Below are positions 23,011 to 35,203 of a stretch of 64,000 nucleotides of DNA, piece by piece. This DNA comes from Physella acuta. Taxonomy: Eukaryota > Mollusca > Gastropoda > Physidae. The translations under genes were made by a program, and so were the position numbers. The stretch's first letter is position 1. The number at the start of each line of letters is the position of its first letter. The notes under the pieces are model-generated. The model was not told where the DNA came from, did no database searches, and saw only the letters and a list, made by a program, of their open reading frames with translations. The stretch is taken from positions 186,001-250,000 of the forward strand of contig NW_026732026.1 of the NCBI RefSeq assembly GCF_028476545.1. The letters run 5' to 3'.

Positions 23011-23357
23011 CAGTGGCGTAGCGACCCTTCCCGGCGCCCGGGGACAAACTTTTCGATTTGCACCCCCCTCGAGATTTCGATTTGCACCCCCCTCGAGATT
23101 TCGATTTGCACCCCCCCCCTCAAACTTTTGATTTGCACTCCCCCCCTCGAGATTTTGATTTGCACACCCCCCTCAAACTTTCGATTTGCACCCCCCCCCC
23201 TCGAGATTTTGATTTGCACCCCCCCTCCAACTTTCAATTTTCACCCCCCTCAACCTTTCAATTTAGTTTTCCAACCCATTTTGGCGCCCACTAAGCTCGG
23301 CGCCCGGGGACATATGTCCGTCCCCCCCGCCCCCCCCCCCCCCTCGCTACGCTACTG
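23011..23357. mobile_element. hAT-type TIR element with 8-bp target duplication
   Basis: The ends are CAGTGGCGTAGCGA and TCGCTACGCTACTG, inverted repeats with one mismatch over 14 bp. The flanks carry a perfect direct duplication ACCTGGAC (23003-23010 and 23358-23365). An 8-bp duplication and a CAG-type tip with GGCGTAGC are characteristic of hAT elements. A GGCGCCCGGGGACA motif recurs inside both ends. The core is a tandem array (next entry). No transposase is present. Confidence 0.88.
23047..23262 (+). repeat. Tandem array inside the hAT element
   Basis: About eight units of roughly 24-28 bp, built on CGATTTGCACCCCCCTCGAG, with CTCAAACTTT as the alternative second half. C-run length varies between units. 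Confidence 0.85.
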
Positions 23358-23436
23358 ACCTGGACTGTCTACAGTCTCAAGAACAAACACGGCCTTTCCT
23401 TAAGGAGAAAACATGTCGGACTACTACAGCAAATAG

Positions 23437-23585
23437 CCCTTGGTGTAGCTAAGATAAATCGGTGCCAGCGATCACGCTGGATTTTCCGGTAGTTATTTAT
23501 TTATCAGGACAGGTTCTTGATTTGGTCGATTAAAAGTACCTGCCGGGGAGGACGCCCCCCAGCACACCACTTAGCTACGCCTCTG
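23437..23585. mobile_element. Decayed hAT-type TIR element
   Basis: The left end has TTGGTGTAGCTAAG; the right end has CTTAGCTACGCCTCTG, whose complement is CAGAGGCGTAGCTAAG. The tips resemble the intact element 80 bp to the left, but no clean target duplication is visible. Confidence 0.5.
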
Positions 23586-24529
23586 TGAATAAAAATAAAA
23601 CAAAGAAGAGCTGTGATAAGACAACGTCTGACTATCGAAATAGTCGTCTTTATTTTTTAAACGAAACGGTGTTCCTATTTGATAAATATCAGATTTACCT
23701 GCCCTCCATTTAACATCAGATTTTTCCTAGCATCAAATTTACTTCAGTTTTTTTTCAACAGCTTCACAAACACTAATAACAAAATGTCTGTATTTGATCT
23801 AATGACATCAAAAACAGATGACTTAAGTATAAAGTGATTAAAATATTAATCATGGTGGGTAGAAAATAGTTTGCTTTTTGTAAAGAGAGGGAGGACACGT
23901 ATAAAGGAGAAGTGTGTAGTTACTGCAGTAGAAACAATGGTATTGTGGTGCGCTACTCACATAAATAACGGGAACTTGGTTAAATTATTGGAACATACGT
24001 ATTCACGTCGTATTTATTTTGATTAATGCATACAGTGACTTCGTCGATTACAAGACAACACAAAGCAAAGAACCGAGACATAGAGGCTGTATGTTAAGTT
24101 ACCTGACGAGGTCAGTAATGGCCGTCAAATCGTCACTAGCGTCACGTCCATACACTACTGGATGTTAATGGATGCCTCGTTCTTCGTGTGTTAAACAGAG
24201 CCTCTACTTGACTTCTCGCTCCCCCCCCCCCCCCCCGCTCCACCATCCGCCTGTTGTCAAAAACAATAAACTCACCACGGTTATAAATAACAGTCACGTG
24301 ATTGGAGAAACACTGATATAAATCTGGGCCGGTTTTGTGAGTATTGTTTTACCAAGAAACGGCTCTCGGTGGATCCGATTCCTACTCGATATTTCGGGTG
24401 TATTCGATTCTTGTTCTATTTTGTGTGTATCCGATTTTACGACTTGATCAATATCTTTGTGTATCCGATTCTACTTACTACACATTTTTGGTACGTCTAG
24501 CCTCTAACCAGCTTCTAGCCCTGACCCTA
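23586..24529. other. Unannotated intron
   Basis: Unique A/T-rich sequence with one C run near 24220-24236. No gene or element seen. Confidence 0.5.
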
Positions 24530-26252
24530 ACCATCTTCTAGCCCTGACCCTAACCATCTTCTAGCCCTGACCCTAACCATCTTCTAGCCTTGACCCTAAC
24601 CATCTTCTAGCCCTGACCCTAACCATCTTCTAACCCTGACCCTAACCATCTTCTAGCCTTGACCCTAACCATCTTCTAGCCCTGACCCTAACCATCTTCT
24701 AACCCTGACCCTAACCATCTTCTAGCCCTGACCCTAACCATCTTCTAGCCCTGACCCTAACCATCTTCTAGCCCTGACCCTGACCCTAACCATCTTCTAG
24801 CCTTGACCCTAACCATCTTCTAACCCTGACCCTAACCATCTTCTAACCCTGACCCTAACCATCTTCTAGCCTTGACCCTAACCATCTTCTAGCCCTAACC
24901 ATCTTCTAGCCTTGACCCTAACCATCTTGTAGCCTTGACCCTAACCATCTTCTAACCCTGACCCTAACCATCTTCTAACCCTGACCCTTACCATCTTGTA
25001 GCCTTGACCCTAACCATCTTCTAACCCTGACCCTAACCATCTTCTAACCCTGACCCTTACCATCTTCTAGCCTTGACCCTAACCATCTTCTAGCCCTGAC
25101 CCTAACCATCTTCTAGCCCTGACCCTAACCATCTTCTAGCCTTGACCCTAACCATCTTCTAGCCCTGACCCTAACCATCTTCTAACCCTGACCCTAACCA
25201 TCTTCTAGCCCTGACCCTAACCATCTTCTAGCCCTGATCCTAACCATCTTCTTGCCCTGACCCTAACCATCTTCTAACCCTGACCCTAACCATCTTCTAG
25301 CCCTGACCCTAACCATCTTCTAGCCCTAACCCTCTTCTAACCCTGACCCTAACCATCTTCTAGCCCTGACTCTAACCATCTTCTAACCCTGACTCTAACC
25401 ATCTTCTAACCCTGACTCTAACCATCTTCTAACCCTGACCTAACCATCTTCTAGCCTTGACTCTAACCATCTTCTAACCCTGACCCTAACCATCTTCTAA
25501 CCCTGACCCTAAATATCTTCTAGCCCTGACCCTAACCATCTTCTAGCCCTGACCCTAACCATCTTCTAGCCTTGACCCTAACCATCTTCTAGCCCTGACC
25601 CTAACCATCTTCTAGCCCTGACCCTAACCATCTTCTAGCCTTGACCCTAACCATCTTCTAGCCCTGACCCTAACCATCTTCTAACCTTGACCCTAACCAT
25701 CTTCCAACCCTGACCCTAACCATCTTCTAGCCCTGACCCTAACCATCTTCTAACCCTGACCCTAACAATCTTCTAGCCCTGACCCTAACCATCTTCTAGC
25801 CCTGACCCTAACCATCTTCTAGCCTTGACCCTAACCATCTTCTAGCCCTGACCCTAACCATCTTCTAGCCCTGACCCTAACCATCTATTAGCCTTGACCC
25901 TAACCATTTTCTAGCCCTGACCCTAACCACCTTCTAACCTTGACCCTAACCATCTTCCAACCCTGACCCTAACCATCTTCTAGCCCTGACCCTAACCATC
26001 TTCTAACCCTGACCCTAACCATCTTCTAGCCCTGACCCTAACCATCTTCCAACCCTGACCCTAACCATCTTCTAGCCCTGACCCTAACCATCTTCCAACC
26101 CTGACCCTAACCATCTTCTAGCCTTGACCCTAACCATCTTCCAACCCTGACCCTAACCATCTTCTAGCCCTGACCCTAACCATCTTCTAGCCCTGACCCT
26201 AACCATCTTCTAACCTTGACCCTAACCATCTTCTAGCCCTGACCCTTACAAC
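24530..26252 (+). repeat. 23-bp minisatellite with telomere-like core, about 75 copies
   Basis: The 23-bp unit is CCTGACCCTAACCATCTTCT followed by AGC or AAC. Each unit includes ACCCTAACC, which contains the CCCTAA complement of the animal telomere repeat TTAGGG. Variants (AGCCTTG, AACCCTG, CTTACC, a few deleted units) are scattered across the array, which suggests an older, still shuffling array. Confidence 0.96.
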
Positions 26253-27350
26253 ATTCAGAAGAAAAAAAAAGTGTTACGTTCAGCGTTCTCATTATGAAGC
26301 AAATTTTGTAGCACGCACAGAAAGAAAAAACTCGCCAGAAACAACGCGAGATTTGAACAGCCCCGGCGAGATCTCCTTACAACAGCTGAACACACAAATA
26401 CTGTGAATGCAAGCAGACAGACGCGAATGTTGTAGCCCAGCTTCATTTTTCACAGCTACCGATGCGAACCTAAACACAACACGAACATGCTTACCCTTAC
26501 ATGTGTTCGGCAGATCTCTCAAATGGAAGAGTTACACATCTTGATTAGAATCATGAAAAAATACGCGGGAATATAAACGAAAAAAAAAAAGACTTTTTTT
26601 GGGGCTGAAATTGCCAAATATACTGTAATTTGTTTCCATAACTTATCATTTGACTTTTTTATACTAATCAAAAACAGTTATTTATTCTTTCAACATCAAA
26701 TTCTAACATAATTTCCAAGCGTGTTTTTATTCTCTGGACAACGAAGCCAAAAATCTTATCTTGATATTAATTTTTACCCTGACTTAGAAAAAAAATCTCT
26801 CGATTTATTAAAAACATGAACCTCCAAAAATAAATCCGAACAAACTTGAAGGTTTTGGCCACTGAGTTCATTAGGGTAATGATCTCTTTCTTGATTCTCT
26901 GATCATGGGCATGACAAGCAAACCATTGTGTCCCTCCCCACCTCCCTCCCCACCTCCCCCCCACCCATGTCCCCCACCCTCCCCACCCAAGCCCCGGCTA
27001 AGCCTAAGACTAGCTTGTCATCTCGCCTTGGTTTTCTGGAAATTTCTGGAATAATTTTTTTTTTTTAAAAGACGAGAAACCCAAAAAATTCAAGAAAATG
27101 AAAACCTCAGTGCGACGTTTACCTTTCAAGGTGACCTTGAAACAAAGTGTACTCATCAACAAGTATGCCACGTGACCGGGCAAGTCGCGTGACATCCAGA
27201 CCGAAATAGCCTCGAACCGAAGAAATCTTAGAACATCTTTCAACGTCTACGGATGGAGAAGTTGGTCTTGGAATGACGTTATCGAGTCGAGTTGGCTTGT
27301 GAAGGTTATCAGCACTGTGTTGGTTTAAAACTTGAAGCACTAGATCAACT
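26253..27350. other. Unannotated intron
   Basis: No gene recognised. A CTCCCCACC quasi-repeat lies at about 26930-26990. Several minus frames of 60-77 codons carry no domain. Confidence 0.5.
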
Positions 27351-27354
27351 TTAA

Positions 27355-27478
27355 TCCACGTTAGTATCCATCACGTGAACTCTAGTCTATGTTGGTATCC
27401 ATAATGTGAACTCTATGTTGGTATCCATAATGTGAACTCTATGTTGGTATCCATAATGTGAACTCTAGTCTATGATAG
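27355..27478 (+). repeat. 26-bp minisatellite, about 5 copies
   Basis: Units built on GTTGGTATCCATAATGTGAA with CTCTA or CTCTAGTCTAT spacers. Confidence 0.8.
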
Positions 27479-27716
27479 TAACCAAATTGTGAAGGTTGTA
27501 AAGTGAATCAACTGTAATCAACAATCTGCCTGTACAGTACATCAAGTACATCTCTCTGTAAATTAGTTCAAGTTTCAACATGTCTGTATATTAGCAATAC
27601 TAACTTGATCTTGCTGCTAAGTACCAAACTATGGAAGCTAAGCTTAATATTCTCCCACAACATCTAGCTATACGTTGTCCTCTAGATAGCAAGCATCAGT
27701 TGTCCAACCCATTTTT
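27479..27716. other. Unannotated intron
   Basis: Unique sequence between two arrays; nothing recognised. Confidence 0.5.
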
Positions 27717-28758
27717 GTGTGGTACACCAGTGTGTGGGTCTACTGTGTGGTACACCAGTGTGTGGGTCTACGGTCTGTGCATGTGTGGGTCTACTGTGTG
27801 GTACACCCAGTGTGTGGGTCTACTGTGTGGTACACGCAGTGTGTGGGTCTACTGTGTGGTACACCCAGTGTGTGGGTCTACTGTGTGGTACACCCAGTGT
27901 GTGGGTCTACTGTGTGGTACACTAAGTGTGTGGGTCTACTGTGTGGTACACCCAGTGTGTGGGTCTACTGTGTGGTACACCCAGTGTGTGGGTCCCAGTG
28001 TGTGGGTCTACTGTGTGGTACACGCAGTGTGTGGGTCTACTGTGTGGTACACCCAGTGTGTGGGTCTACTGTGTGGTTGTGTGGGTCTACTGTGTGGTAC
28101 ACGCAGTGTGTGGGTCTACTGTGTGGTACACCCAGTGTGTGGGTCCCAGTGTGTGGGTCTACTGTGTGGTACACCCAGTGTGTGGGTCTACTGTGTGGTA
28201 CACGCAGTGTGTGGGTCTACTGTGTGGTTGTGTGGGTCTACTGTGTGGTACACGCAGTGTGTGGGTCCCAGTGTGTGGGTCTACTGTGTGGTACACCCAG
28301 TGTGTGGGTCCCAGTGTGTGGGCCTACTGTGTGGTACACCCAGTGTGTGGGTCTACTGTGTGGTACACGCAGTGTGTGGGTCTACTGTGTGGTTGTGTGG
28401 GTCTACTGTGTGGTACACGCAGTGTGTGGGTCCCAGTGTGTGGGTCTACTGTGTGGTACACCCAGTGTGTGGGTCCCAGTGTGTGGGCCTACTGTGTGGT
28501 ACACCCAGTGTGTGGGTCTACTGTGTGGTACACCCAGTGTGTGGGTCTACTGTGTGGTACACCCAGTGTGTGGGTCTACTGTGTGGTATGTGTGTGTGGT
28601 ACACCCAGTGTGTGGGTCTACTGTGTGGTACACCCAGTGTGTGGGTCTACTGTGTGGTACACCCAGTGTGTGGGTCTACTGTGTGGTACACTCAGTGTGT
28701 GGGTCTATTGTGCGGTTGTGTGTGGGTCTACTGTGTGGTACACCAGTGTGTGGGTCTA
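27717..28758 (+). repeat. 30-bp minisatellite with higher-order structure, about 34 copies
   Basis: Unit built on GTGTGTGGGTCTACTGTGTG with GTACACCCA. Because 30 is a multiple of three and the plus unit has no stops, all three + frames are open (up to about 400 codons of Cys/Val/Gly/Trp-rich repeat). I regard these as artefacts. A block of roughly 180 bp that mixes short units (GGTCCCAGTGTG, GTGGTTGTGTGG) with full units occurs at least twice between about 28210 and 28560, a clear higher-order repeat. Confidence 0.95.
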
Positions 28759-29410
28759 ACCCCTGGCGCCATAAGTCCCGACGTTTCGTCTTTGAAGAAA
28801 TCAAATTTATCGTCACATTAGAAATTAGGTCACGGTTATTTTGTTTTACCTGTGCTGACGTCATAACAATCTCACGCATCTTACTTTTTTTTTCTCACTT
28901 TTTTCGGGAGGTGGGGGGGAGGTGGAGGGTTTGGGGGTGTTAAATTGCTGACAAATGATAAAAAAAAATGAAATCATCAATCAAAAGAGAAATGTAAAGT
29001 GCGGCGTGTTAAATGTTCGCGTCTGGTTGCCATGTGAACGCGGACATGAAGAAAGTGACAGGGGGGAAAATACGACTCATCTCTTGGCGGGGAAGTGCAG
29101 CGAGATATCTATTACATCTGTTCATAAGTTGTTGCTGCCTCCGGCTCGGGGGGTGGGGGTTGTGGGGAGGGGGGTGGGGGTGAAGAACAATACGCCTAGC
29201 GCCGTCTCAAATAAAACCCATTGAGGGAAGCAGACGATAGCTGTGCAAATAAGTGGGATCGTCTGCTACAAGCATGTTAAAAGGACGTGATTGCATTGTT
29301 TAGGGTAGGGGTGGGGGGGGGGGTGAGTTTGTAAATATGATCTTTGATAGGGTTGTGGGGGGGGGATACTGGGATTCCTCATCTACTCACAGTTTCTTCA
29401 ATCTCAGTAG
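28759..29410. other. Unannotated intron
   Basis: G-rich patches at about 28905-28940, 29145-29180 and 29308-29325. No gene recognised. Confidence 0.5.
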
Positions 29411-29424
29411 TGACGTCACGGTTC

Positions 29425-29812
29425 CTGAGACGTCTTCACACTAAGACGTCTTTACACTATGACGTCTTCTCACTGCGACGTCTTGTCACTGAGACGTCTT
29501 CACACTGAGACGTCTTCACACTAAGACGTCTTCACACTAAGACGTTTTGAAACTAAGACGTCTTCACACTAAGACGTCTTCACACTAAGCCGTCTTCTCA
29601 CTAAGACGTCTTCACACTAAGACGTATTCACACTAAGACGTCTTCACACTAAGACGTCTTCACACTAAGACGTCTTCACACTAAGACGTCTTCACACTAA
29701 GACGTCTTCACACTAAGACGTCTTCACACTAAGACGTCTTCACACTATGACGTCTTCTCACTAAGACGTCATCACACTAAGACGTCTTCACACTCAGACG
29801 TCTTCCCCATGA
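29425..29812 (+). repeat. 16-bp minisatellite of GACGTC palindromes, about 24 copies
   Basis: Unit CACTAAGACGTCTTCA; each carries the 10-bp palindrome AAGACGTCTT. Arms can pair within and between units. Confidence 0.95.
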
Positions 29813-30299
29813 GGCATTTTAACGCCATCGTCTTCACAAATAAAGTCTTTATAAAATATACAAAGAGATCTCTAGCCAAAATATACAACTTGATATTTTT
29901 TACTCCCTGTCAAGATTTACCATCCAAAAACCAACAACATTATCTTCGCTACAGTTACTTTATACAACGCTATTAAACTCACATTTCCAATCCATATTTT
30001 AATTCCACTTTTTATTCTATTCAAAAAAAGTATTTTTAGATATCTTTAAACATTTCAAAAACACCGACCGCATCTCACCATTGGGGAAGAAGTACCTAAT
30101 GTTGTCTCCAAGTCCACACAAGACCCATCTCCTGTGTGTCCTCTGTCCTGTGTCCTATGTCCTATGTCCTTCCCGCCTTTTATCTTTATGTTCCAGATAT
30201 CTGAAGTAGCGCCTTAGGGCGTCATCCGCAGACGACCATTGTTGGGGAGACACCAAAGATCGATAACTTAACGATTTATTTTCTATCCATACCCGGATG

Positions 30300-30370
30300 T
30301 AACCAGCTCACTTCCTCGCATTTTGTCGTCACTTCCGGCGGTATCCTTTACCGCCATTTTTTTTACCCAT
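30300..30370. promoter_or_regulatory. ETS plus YY1-like motif pair
   Basis: CACTTCCGGCGG is followed within 20 bp by TTACCGCCATTTT, an ETS core and a YY1-type CGCCAT core on the minus strand. Weak evidence; listed because both cores are intact in a unique stretch (29813-30540). Confidence 0.25.
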
Positions 30371-30547
30371 TCTGGGTCTCGTTTCATCTATTTACTGCGG
30401 ACGTCATGTATCAATTCTTTGCTCTAATGCTTTGTTGGCCGCAGTCCTATTGTCGGCGGTACTTCTGCTAAACTTTTCTACAGACTTACATTTCCATTGG
30501 ATGTGTTCACTTTCAAACCGGAACATTTGTAGGGTAGATGCACTAGA

Positions 30548-30885
30548 GTTCATCTATTTCGATGACGTAGTCACGTCTTACAAGCATAGTGACGTCATGC
30601 AGACAGACAAACTCTCTACAAACGCATGGACGTACTACAGATATACTGACGTCTTTCAGACTAATTGACGTCCTACATTGACGTCCTACAGACAGACGAA
30701 CTTTCTACCGAAACATGGATGTCCTACTGACATATTGACGTCCTACAGACACACGTTTTTCTAACTAATTGACGTCATTCAGACATATTGACCATCAACA
30801 GATACATTAACGTCTTTCGGACATATTGAAGTCTTACATACATATTGACTTCTTTCAAACATTTGACGTCCTACAGACACATTTA
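30548..30885 (+). repeat. Degenerate GACGTC-containing repeat
   Basis: About 14 loosely spaced units of roughly 20-30 bp around TTGACGTCCTACAGACA, with variants CTTTCAGAC and TTACATACATATTGA. It shares the GACGTC core with the cleaner array about 1 kb to the left and may be its aged relative. Confidence 0.6.
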
Positions 30886-31924
30886 AGTTATCCGTCGTAT
30901 ACTCTACTCCCCGACAAGGAAAATCCCACCCATTTTTCGACTCAGTCTTTATGGTATTCTATCTAAATAAAACACCGACCAAAATAGACAGCAGTACATT
31001 TTCTTCACTCTCCGTTATGTTTGTTTTATTGAAGATATAGTAGGTCAAAGTTACCGGATAATGCATGGAAAGGTCGGGGAGAGTCGTAGCTCACAGTTCT
31101 GTTATCGTATTGTGCGCGCAAACAGCGATGTCTTTGATGATGAAAACTGAATGTCCCGGCCCCGCCCTGACGTAATGGCGACCCGCGGTTGCATGATACT
31201 AAACCAAACACATACCTTTTCAGGTGATTGTCTAGTTAGCAGCGCGGGTTAGGGGAGTTAAGGCGAATACCGCAGGGGTTAGTCGCCGTACGAGTTGTCT
31301 GGTTTAGGGGCGCCTAATTATTTATAGGTCAGATCTGCGAAGGGGAAGTATTTGGGTAAATACCACTCGTCTTTTATGCGGTAATTTATTGATGTAGGTC
31401 AAGTTAGTGGGAATTCGCCAAAGAAATGTGGGTTGTTGTTGAAATAGCCGTACGTCTCAAAGAGTGAGGCGAGGCATAGAAGGCGTGGTTATGTTGAAAG
31501 ATTTGTGTGTTATGTTTTGGCGAAGATATTTTCTGTTAAATCTATCCAATGCTTAAATGAGATATGTATTATTACTATAGTACTTGGCGTGGTAGGGCAA
31601 AGCAAGGAGGAACAGTTTGTAATAAGATCATATTCAATTTGGGTGAGTTTCTTTTTAAATAAAAGTGATACCCCCCACCCTTCCCCCTCCCCTAGACACT
31701 GGAAAGGTCAAGTTTAAAACTACCTCCCCACCACTCCCCCCCCCCCCTCCCATTCACATTGAAAAGGTCAAGTTTAAAATGACCACCTACCATATCCCAG
31801 ATCGGCGATAACTGTCAGTGTTTACCATTAAGTGAAGTCACGTGACAGCTATGTTTACCTCAGCCTGGACCCTGTCAATGAAATGGCTTCTGCCAACGTC
31901 GGCTCTTATCACGGGCGTCCATCA
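30886..31924. other. Unannotated intron with a GC-rich patch
   Basis: At about 31155-31195 CCCCGCCCTGACGTAATGG combines an SP1-like box with a CRE-like site. Otherwise no gene, and C runs near 31736-31750. Confidence 0.4.
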
Positions 31925-32205
31925 CTGGACCAGGGGCCGCCGGTCAGTGGCCGATATAAGGGCCGTGAGTTGGCTCAGTCAGTGGACTATATAAGGGCCG
32001 TGAATTGGCTCAGGGGCCGTCGGTCAGTGACTGATATAAGGGCCGTGAGTTGGCTCAGTCAGTGACTGATATAAGGGCCGTGAGTTGGCTCAGTCAGTGA
32101 CTGATATAAGGGCCGTGAGTTGGCTCAGTCAGTGACTGATATAAGGGTCGTGAGTTGGCTCAGTCAGTGGCCGATATAAGGGCCGTGAGTTGGCTCAGGG
32201 CCGCG
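31925..32205 (+). repeat. 35-bp minisatellite, about 7 copies
   Basis: Units built on GATATAAGGGCCGTGAGTTG with GCTCAGTCAGTGACT. Some units carry a longer insert containing GGGGCCG(C/T)CGGTCAGTG. Confidence 0.9.
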
Positions 32206-32520
32206 TCTTGATATCTCCGTCAGCTGTCGGAGACGTCGATAGCCACTCAATATGATGAAAATACCTGCCACACTTTTCTTTTTCTGTTTTTTTGGTTCGT
32301 ATTAGCTAGTCAACATGATGTATTCTATGCGACTTTTGTTGGTCATCATAGGCTGTAATCAATTTCAGGAGCTAGCTAAATTAAGTTCCTCTTTGGAAGT
32401 GACGATCCTTAGGGCAGATGAAGTATAGCGCAGCTATTTCTTGACCAAGACAAATGTACGAATGGTGTGAACAGTCACCTTTACTTTAACTAAAATGTTG
32501 ACCACCCCCCCCCCCCCCCC

Positions 32521-32580
32521 CCGAAAATTTCAAGTGCCCCCCCCCCCCCCCCGGAGAAAAAAAGTCTGGAAGAAACACTG
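32521..32580 (+). repeat. Dispersed repeat, copy 1 (C-run, GGAGAAAAAAAGTCTGG)
   Basis: Matches 63671-63726 in the same orientation: a C run, AAGTGCCCC, a second C run, CGGAGAAAAAAAGTCTGG and GAAACACTG. The CACTG tip hints at the end of a hAT-like element, but no partner end was found. Confidence 0.55.
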
Positions 32581-32682
32581 GTGGGCTCAGGAACGTCATG
32601 CATACCAGTCAGAGATCCGAACTCGAAACTTTCCAGTTAGCAGTCGAGTGATCTGCGACTCTAACCACACCGTCACCTACTA
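32581..32682 (-). mobile_element. tRNA-derived SINE copy (E), fragment
   Basis: The minus strand has a tRNA-like head with a box B-like stretch (plus-strand GATCCGAACTCGAAAC) and a D-arm-like stretch near the right end (plus-strand CTCTAACCACACCGTC). The copy is diverged and short. Confidence 0.5.
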
Positions 32683-34004
32683 ATAGCTTACCCTTTTTAC
32701 CCTTTTACCAAACTCTAATCATAGGCTTACCCTAACCCCAATGCTGTAACTACTCCTAACCCTAGCCCCCTCTCTCAGCCTAAACCTTAGACTAACCTCA
32801 CCAGCGATACCGAAAAAAAATCGACACGATACTATATTCACCGGCTGGCGTTTTTACAAGAACCTTTTTCCTATTTCTAGAAGTGTTTTTCAAAATGTTT
32901 TCAGACAGCACACAACTCGTAGAATGAATAAGTAATGAAGCGATTTGTGGAGCTATTTAGAATCAAAATTGCTTTGGTAAATTGCCTTTTAACACCCTCA
33001 TATTCACCGTTAGTTTTTTTTTTTTACACACATCAGTTTTTTTAAGGGACTTTAAAAGTCAGGATAGCAGAGCTGGATTAGAAACGTTTGATAGAATGTC
33101 GATTTGTTATATGACGGGAATAGCAAATAACACCTGAGGAAAAACGGCTAACCTAATCTAAAGAGAAACACATTTTTATCTGCAGACCTGTGAATCGTGG
33201 GGCAGGTTTCACATCACAAAGTTGACTCATTAGTTGTAATTAAAAATCGGGTATTAGTGAAAGTAACGCGGTTCATCTGTGTTTGATTGCTCAACTATAT
33301 CAGGGCTCCCGAAAATATTCTAGACTTTCTTCCTATAAAAATCATTGATAGGTTTTTACAATTATTCAAAGAGAATCTTTAAATAAACCCAATCTTACGT
33401 TGTGCGCAAGTCACAATTCATTAATTAAATCATCATTTATACCAACGGCGGCCACATGTGAATATTCCTGAAGAGTAAAACAGCATCCACTAAAAGCACA
33501 CCAATGTATTGTACACATTTTGATCCATTAAATATATAGTAAGGCCTACATCCCAATTCTTCCTAGTTTAAAAATTAACATTGTGGTATAATACTAGTCC
33601 ACTCGTTTTATTTTCTCATTACGTTTTCATTGATTGATTTTTATTTATTTTTTTTTTTGCATTTCATTAACCACAGGACAATTGCCGCGATTAAAAAATA
33701 TGCAGGTAGTAATTACGTTAATGAGGGATTTAAAATCAGCGCATTCAGTGTGAGGCTCAATGAATAGTGCTCGTGTTGAGTGGGGGTGGGGGAGGTTAGG
33801 GGGTCATTCAAACAGAGGTGAAGGAGGCTCCCCGGGGGTGGTGGAGGTTGGGGGCTACTAAAACAGAGGTGAGGGAGGCTGACGGGGTGGGGGGGGGGGG
33901 GGTCATGCAATCGCAAGGTCAGACAGGGAATGCAATATTTCAGTACAAGCGTACTAATTCTTTAGAGTCAATCTTTTAATTAGTGCTTAAAATTAGCTGT
34001 ATGT
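32683..34004. other. Unannotated intron
   Basis: A CCTAAC/TACCC-rich stretch at 32685-32800 loosely recalls the 23-bp array. A 63-bp G-rich motif (GTGGGGGAGGTTGGGGG and relatives) occurs about twice at 33780-33900. The rest is A/T-rich. Confidence 0.45.
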
Positions 34005-34668
34005 TGAAATACTTCAGTAAAAGATTCGTTAGCAGCACGGTCCTAGTTAGTGCCCCACATTCAGCTGTATGTTGAAGTACTTCTGTAAAAGCATATAGAT
34101 TCGTTAGCAATTAGTACCCCACATTCAGCTGTAAGTTGAAATACTTCTGTAAAAACATATAGATTCGTTAGCAATTAGTACCCCACATTCAGCTGTAAGT
34201 TGAAATACTTCTGTAAAAACATATAGATTCGTTAGCAATTAGTACCTCACATTCAGATGTATGTTGAAGTACTTCTGTAAAAACATATAGATTCGTTAGC
34301 AATTAGTACCTCTTATTCAGATGTATGTTGAAGTACTTCTGTAAAAGCATATAGATTCGTTAGCAATTAGTACCCCACATTCAGCTGTAAGTTGAAATAC
34401 TTCTGTAAAAACATATAGATTCGTTAGCAATTAGTACCCCACATTCAGCTGTATGTTGAAGTACTTCTGTAAAAGCATATAGATTCGTTAGCAATTAGTA
34501 CCCCACATTCAGCTGTAAGTTGAAATACTTCTGTAAAAACATATAGATTCGTTAGCAATTAGTACCCCACATTCAGCTGTATGTTAAAATACTTCTGTAA
34601 AAACATATAGATTCGTTAGCAATTAGTACCCCACATTTAGCTGTATGTTGAAGTACTTCCATACGAAT
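34005..34668 (+). repeat. 64-bp minisatellite, about 10 copies
   Basis: Units run from TAGCAATTAGTACCCCACAT through TTCAGCTGTA and ATACTTCTGTAAAA to ATAGATTCGT. The outer copies are more diverged than the centre, as expected if the array grows internally. Confidence 0.95.
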
Positions 34669-35203
34669 CAGATTCGTGATACTAATTAATGCTCACAATT
34701 CAGCAGTAATGTTGAAATGTTTTAATATATTTCTAACTAAGGCCTGACTACAGGTTAAAGTATGTGTGTCTCGCCCATCTCACAATGTCGGGCCCACTAA
34801 TCCTTGACTTTTATTTTATTCTTTTAAAAAAATCAAATCTCCACAAGACTGGAGCGATGAGTTATCTCCCATCAGAAGGGGATGATGGAATTAAGCCAGG
34901 AATAAAACACAAATTTAACAAATGTCAGACGGTGCAGACTGAGTGAAAAAAAAAATCTTCTTCACCGTTTTTTGTTTGGATGGCGAAATTATTGATTCAT
35001 TTAATTAGAATATCATTAATAAACTTATCAGGGCTGAATATAAAACATTGTTCCTACAAATACACGACTATTTTTTCTACGCGCAAGATTTATGTTTGAT
35101 TGCATTACACAATTACAGTAAATTTGATGTTTGTGTGTATCTATATAAATCAGATTTTTAAAGGGAAATAAACTTCCATGCGTTTAGGTATACTGATTGT
35201 ATT
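34669..35203. other. Unannotated A/T-rich intron
   Basis: Nothing recognised. A 60-codon frame at 34764-34946 has no domain. Confidence 0.5.

Noticed and set aside
24530-26252. True interstitial telomeric repeat
   Set aside because: The telomere-like word is only 8-9 of 23 bp per unit, so this is a minisatellite that contains it, not a TTAGGG array.
27631-28943. Three overlapping sense frames of 277-408 codons
   Set aside because: All three frames are open because the 30-bp unit lacks stops; the peptide is purely repeat text.
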